Origin: Lachnospiraceae bacterium
GTDB taxonomy: Bacteria > Bacillota_A > Clostridia > Lachnospirales > Lachnospiraceae
Direction: 5' to 3'
DNA: 8,764 nt
NCBI GenBank assembly: GCA_017614185.1
Contig: JAGACI010000119.1
Span: 1-8,764, forward strand
Both the position numbers and the translations under genes were made by a program. This document shows positions 6,366-8,764 of this stretch, one piece after another. The notes under the pieces are model-generated. The model saw only the letters and a program-made list of their open reading frames with translations. It was not told the DNA's origin and searched no databases. Position 1 is the stretch's first letter, and every line of letters starts with the position of its first letter.

Positions 6366-6389
6366 TGTAGCCACTATTGGCCGCCTACA
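6366..6389. repeat. Inverted repeat in the leader of the binding-protein gene
   Basis: TGTAGCCA (6366-6373) pairs with TGG (6378-6380) and CTACA (6385-6389), with a 4-nt CCGC bulge between the two parts of the second arm. It lies between the candidate promoter and the ribosome binding site. It could be an mRNA hairpin or an operator, and it lacks a T-run. Confidence 0.35.
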
Positions 6390-6395
6390 TTTAAA

Positions 6396-6424
6396 AGGAT
6401 ACATAAGAAAAGTTTTCAGGTAAA
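6396..6424 (-). promoter_or_regulatory. Candidate promoter of the transporter operon
   Basis: On the minus strand TTTACC (6419-6424, 4/6 to the -35 consensus) is followed after 17 nt by TATCCT (6396-6401, 4/6 to the -10 consensus). The match is mediocre, which is common for promoters that need an activator. Direct repeats lie just upstream (6430-6462). No terminator is visible between the regulator gene and this point, so read-through from the regulatory genes is also possible. Confidence 0.35.
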
Positions 6425-6429
6425 TCGAT

Positions 6430-6462
6430 ATTCTTTTTGTCAGGGTTCAAAATAATTTTGAC
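6430..6462 (-). promoter_or_regulatory. Candidate binding region for the AraC-type response regulator
   Basis: GTCAAAATTATT (6451-6462) and GACAAAAAGAAT (6430-6441) on the minus strand agree at 8 of 12 positions and start exactly 21 bp apart, which is two helical turns. AraC-family proteins often bind such repeats next to the -35 box, and the nearer copy ends 5 bp before the candidate -35. The distal copy overlaps a perfect palindrome, TCAAAATAATTTTGA (6447-6461). The region is A+T-rich, so chance is not excluded. Confidence 0.35.
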
Positions 6463-6487
6463 TTTTTCTTAAAGGTTAAAAATTTTT

Positions 6488-7744
6488 CTACTCAGGTTGA
6501 TTTTGATATCGTGTACGGTACTCGGATGGCGTCATTCCGACATTCTTTTTAAAAATGTAGCTAAAATAGTGCGCATCGTTGTATCCGACATCAAAAGCTA
6601 TCTGTGAACTTCTAAGGTCCGAAGACTTTAATAACTCCTTTGCCTTGTTAAGACGAAGGTAAATAAGATACTCGGTAAAAGTCTGCCCGCTTTGCTGTGA
6701 AAAAACAGTTGAAAATCTGCTGTTACTCATATTTACGGCCTTGGCGACATCCTGAAGCATGAGGTTTGAATCCGTAAAGTGCTTGGTCATGTAAAGCTTT
6801 GCTTCATTAATAACAGCGCTCGTCTTCTTATCGCCGACCGAATCGCCCATCTCTCTTGTTCCAAGGATAAGCGCCTTGTCGTCATCCCTTTCAACAAGGA
6901 GGTGTCTTATATGTCTTGCGGTTTTAAAACTTTTAAAAATCTCACCGGGCTTATCTACGATATCGCCGATTCCGGTTCTTATGTTAATACAGCCCGCTCT
7001 CTCAAGCTCCTGTGCAAGAGAAGTAGCCGTCGCATATACTCTCTCCTCGGCGTCTCCAACCGTATCACCGAGAACCAAAAGTCTCATTCCGGTTCGGCTC
7101 CTTGTCGCATGAACGCTTCCGCCGCTTGATAATGCAAGATCTGCCGCAACGGACTGGCCCTGAGCTATAGGCTCAAACGCCGCATCGATAACAACATAGT
7201 AGGGTGCATTGATTGGGCTTCCCATCGCACGAAGCTGTTCTAGGGCATTGGCCGCATCCTCTTCCATGGCTTCCTCTGAGTAAAGGGATCCGATTAATTT
7301 CTCCTGGACAAAGCGGTTGCCTGTCTCCATTCTTGCACGAAGACTTTCCGCATGTTCACGGCTCTTTCTCTCTTCTTTAAGCTGTCCGCTTACTTTATCG
7401 AGTGCCGCGCGAAGGTCCTCAGCGTTAATGGGTTTAAGAAGGTACTCTCTTACGCCAAGCTGAATGCACTTTCTCGCATATTCAAACTCGTCATAGCCGC
7501 TTAAAACTATGATTCCGATCCAGGGAAGCTGGCTTCTTAATATATTGCAAAGTTCGATTCCGTCCATGAACGGCATCTTGATGTCGGTGATTACAATGTC
7601 GGGGTTCGTATCCCTTATCATAGGGATTGCCATCTCTCCGTCGGGAGCTTCGCCCACAAGTGTATAAGGGCTTTCATCCCAGGGAAAAGATTCCCTGATG
7701 CCCTCTCTCACCACAATCTCATCATCAACCAGAAATACTTTCAT
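6488..7744 (-). CDS. Response regulator with receiver and AraC-type DNA-binding domains (YesN-like)
   Basis: This is a cytoplasmic transcription factor of 418 residues. The receiver domain (about 1-120) has the acidic pair Asp7-Asp8, phospho-acceptor Asp54 in VITDIKMPFMDG, Ser82 in VLSGYDEF and Lys104 in YLLKP, so all key residues are present. Residues about 115-150 look like a charged helical connector. The middle part (about 180-300) includes GIGDIVDKPGEIFKSFKTAR at 258-277. It resembles the degenerate cyclase-like middle domain of many YesN-type regulators. Residues 312-418 are the AraC-type double helix-turn-helix, ending in the family hallmark IAFDVGYNDAHYFSYIFKKN (71-90 of that segment) and GMTPSEYRTRY. 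The ATG lies 20 bp inside the end of the kinase gene, so the two are coupled, and the kinase is the expected phosphate donor. The adjacent sugar transporter is the likely target. The ribosome binding site (GAAGGGA) is weak to moderate. Confidence 0.93.
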   Translation of the reverse strand: MKVFLVDDEIVVREGIRESFPWDESPYTLVGEAPDGEMAIPMIRDTNPDIVITDIKMPFMDGIELCNILRSQLPWIGIIVLSGYDEFEYARKCIQLGVREYLLKPINAEDLRAALDKVSGQLKEERKSREHAESLRARMETGNRFVQEKLIGSLYSEEAMEEDAANALEQLRAMGSPINAPYYVVIDAAFEPIAQGQSVAADLALSSGGSVHATRSRTGMRLLVLGDTVGDAEERVYATATSLAQELERAGCINIRTGIGDIVDKPGEIFKSFKTARHIRHLLVERDDDKALILGTREMGDSVGDKKTSAVINEAKLYMTKHFTDSNLMLQDVAKAVNMSNSRFSTVFSQQSGQTFTEYLIYLRLNKAKELLKSSDLRSSQIAFDVGYNDAHYFSYIFKKNVGMTPSEYRTRYQNQPE

Positions 7745-8764
7745 TCTCTAAAATCCCTTCTCTCGTACGGGTCGGCACCTTAAAGCTTACCTCCGTACCG
7801 TTACTGTCGCTTACAATGTTAAGGCCCTCGGGCTGGTTGTAATAAAGCCTTATTCGAAGGTTAACATTTACAAGGCCGAAACCGCCTGAGTTCTCCGAAA
7901 CAGAAGGCTGGCCTTTTTGCATTCGCTCCTTGAGTCCTTCAATCTGCTCGGGCGTCATGCCGCCTCCGGTATCTTTGACGGAAAATACCAGGAAGTCGTC
8001 CTCAAGCCTTGCCGAAACCTTAATCGTACCGCCGCCTCTTTTTATCTTGATTCCATGATAAAGAGCATTCTCAACAAGCGGCTGCAAAAGAAGCTTAAGT
8101 ATGTAATAATGTCCGATTTCATCGGGTATATCAATCTCGTAACGCATGATGTCACGATATCTTGTCTGCTGAATTCGAAGGTAACCTTCGATGTGTTTTT
8201 TCTCCTGCGAGATGGGAATCCAGTCTGCGCCGGATGAAAGGCTGATTCTGAAAAAGTCGGAAAGCGCGCTCGTTAACGAGATAACCTCATCCTTCTCTCC
8301 CGCCTCCGCTTTCCAGACGATGGCATCGAGAGTGTTATAAAGGAAGTGCGGGTTAATCTGCGCCTGGAGGGTTCGAAGTTCTGCCTTACGCAGGTTTCTT
8401 TCGTCCTCGACGCTCTTTTTCATCATATTTTCAAGGCGGTCCGCCATCGTGTTAACCTGAATCGTTAAGTTTCTGAGTTCGGTGACTTCGGTCGCCGTGA
8501 TTCTCGCATCAAGAGTTCCTTCCGCAAGGGAAGCCGCAACTTTCTCAAGGCTGTCGATGGGCTGACGAACGAAGGCCGCCGTTTTTTTCATGGATTCATT
8601 TCTAATAAGAAGTGCCATGATAACGATGACCGCCTCAAATACTGCGGTCGCAATAATGACGTTTCGAAGAGTTCCGCTCATTCGTCCGGTCGACTCAATC
8701 TCCGCCGCGATATATTCATTTAACATGGAATCAACCAGGGAAGAAACGTCCCTGATTTCTGCAA
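7725..8764 (-). CDS. Sensor histidine kinase, YesM/LytS-like class (partial, N-terminus beyond the window)
   Basis: The frame is open to the window's high edge. An internal ATG at 8726 exists, but 12 further codons (AEIRDVSSLVDS) read into it without a stop, so the gene starts outside. Counting from that Met, there is a helical extracellular stretch, a transmembrane segment at about 22-42, a HAMP-like linker (about 50-105), a coiled coil, and then the His_kinase domain with LQAQINPHFLYNTLDAI (phospho-acceptor His127). The ATPase domain follows, with N-box QPLVENALYHGIK (215-227), G1 box KDTGGGM (251-257) and G2 box GGFGLVNVNLRI (281-292). The NPHFLYN motif is typical of the YesM class, which pairs with AraC-type regulators. 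It should autophosphorylate at the membrane and pass phosphate to Asp54 of the overlapping regulator. The signal cannot be told, because most of the sensor region is missing. Confidence 0.93.
   Translation of the reverse strand, partial: AEIRDVSSLVDSMLNEYIAAEIESTGRMSGTLRNVIIATAVFEAVIVIMALLIRNESMKKTAAFVRQPIDSLEKVAASLAEGTLDARITATEVTELRNLTIQVNTMADRLENMMKKSVEDERNLRKAELRTLQAQINPHFLYNTLDAIVWKAEAGEKDEVISLTSALSDFFRISLSSGADWIPISQEKKHIEGYLRIQQTRYRDIMRYEIDIPDEIGHYYILKLLLQPLVENALYHGIKIKRGGGTIKVSARLEDDFLVFSVKDTGGGMTPEQIEGLKERMQKGQPSVSENSGGFGLVNVNLRIRLYYNQPEGLNIVSDSNGTEVSFKVPTRTREGILENESISG

Noticed and set aside
6345..6404. 20-residue N-terminal extension of the binding protein from the ATG at 6404
   Set aside because: The ribosome binding site at 6351-6357 and the lipoprotein signal peptide both point to the ATG at 6344.
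6407..6420. Possible catabolite-repression (cre-like) site around GAAAAGTTTTC
   Set aside because: The central CG and the terminal CA of the cre consensus are missing. The short palindrome is likely chance in A/T-rich sequence.
6463..6487. Terminator between regulator and binding-protein genes (AAAAATTTTT)
   Set aside because: There is no G+C-rich stem, only A/T runs, so no terminator can be supported there.
1..8764. CRISPR array, tRNA or rRNA genes, insertion sequence, or phage genes
   Set aside because: No regularly spaced repeats, clover-leaf features, transposase frames or terminal inverted repeats were seen on either strand.

Overview
The window looks like chromosome from a Gram-positive member of the Clostridia, most likely a Lachnospiraceae-type gut or rumen bacterium. 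That placement is inferred from strong AGGAGG-type ribosome binding sites, two lipoproteins with lipobox signal peptides, a YesM/YesN-style two-component system beside a sugar ABC transporter, moderate G+C and rho-independent terminators. No sequence search was possible. Every gene I can support lies on the minus strand, so transcription runs from high to low coordinates.

In transcription order: (1) 8764-7725, a sensor histidine kinase of the YesM/LytS-like class, cut by the window edge and missing its N-terminus. (2) 7744-6488, its partner response regulator, with a receiver domain and a C-terminal AraC-type DNA-binding domain, overlapping the kinase gene by 20 bp. (3) A 143-bp gap with a candidate promoter and candidate regulator sites. 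(4) 6344-5379, a sugar-binding lipoprotein resembling YtfQ. (5) An 84-bp gap holding a strong terminator-like hairpin, probably an attenuator. (6) 5294-3795, a double ATPase resembling YtfR. (7) and (8) 3798-2731 and 2734-1709, two permeases resembling YtfT and YjfF, each joined to the gene before it by a 4-bp ATGA overlap. (9) A strong terminator at 1622-1679. (10) 1531-734, an unrecognised lipoprotein with a Thr/Glu/Asp-rich linker and a calcium-loop-like motif, under its own probable promoter. (11) Tandem hairpins at 606-699. (12) A roughly 380-bp non-coding gap with several inverted repeats. (13) 351-1, the N-terminal part of a metallo-beta-lactamase-fold hydrolase that runs off the low edge.

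The likely working picture is that the kinase senses an extracellular or envelope signal and phosphorylates the AraC-type regulator. The regulator would then activate the transporter operon from the gap in front of the binding protein. The binding protein captures a monosaccharide, possibly a furanose sugar, and the two permeases plus double ATPase import it. The hairpin between the binding protein and ATPase genes would keep the binding protein in excess. The substrate is not proven: homologous systems import galactofuranose in E. coli and fructose in Bifidobacterium.

The gene content is ordinary for such bacteria, and I found no clear new system. The points most worth a second look are regulatory: the intercistronic attenuator, the 21-bp-spaced direct repeat ahead of the transporter, three TTAAGA repeats at about 11-bp spacing ahead of the lipoprotein, and the hairpin-rich leader ahead of the hydrolase.
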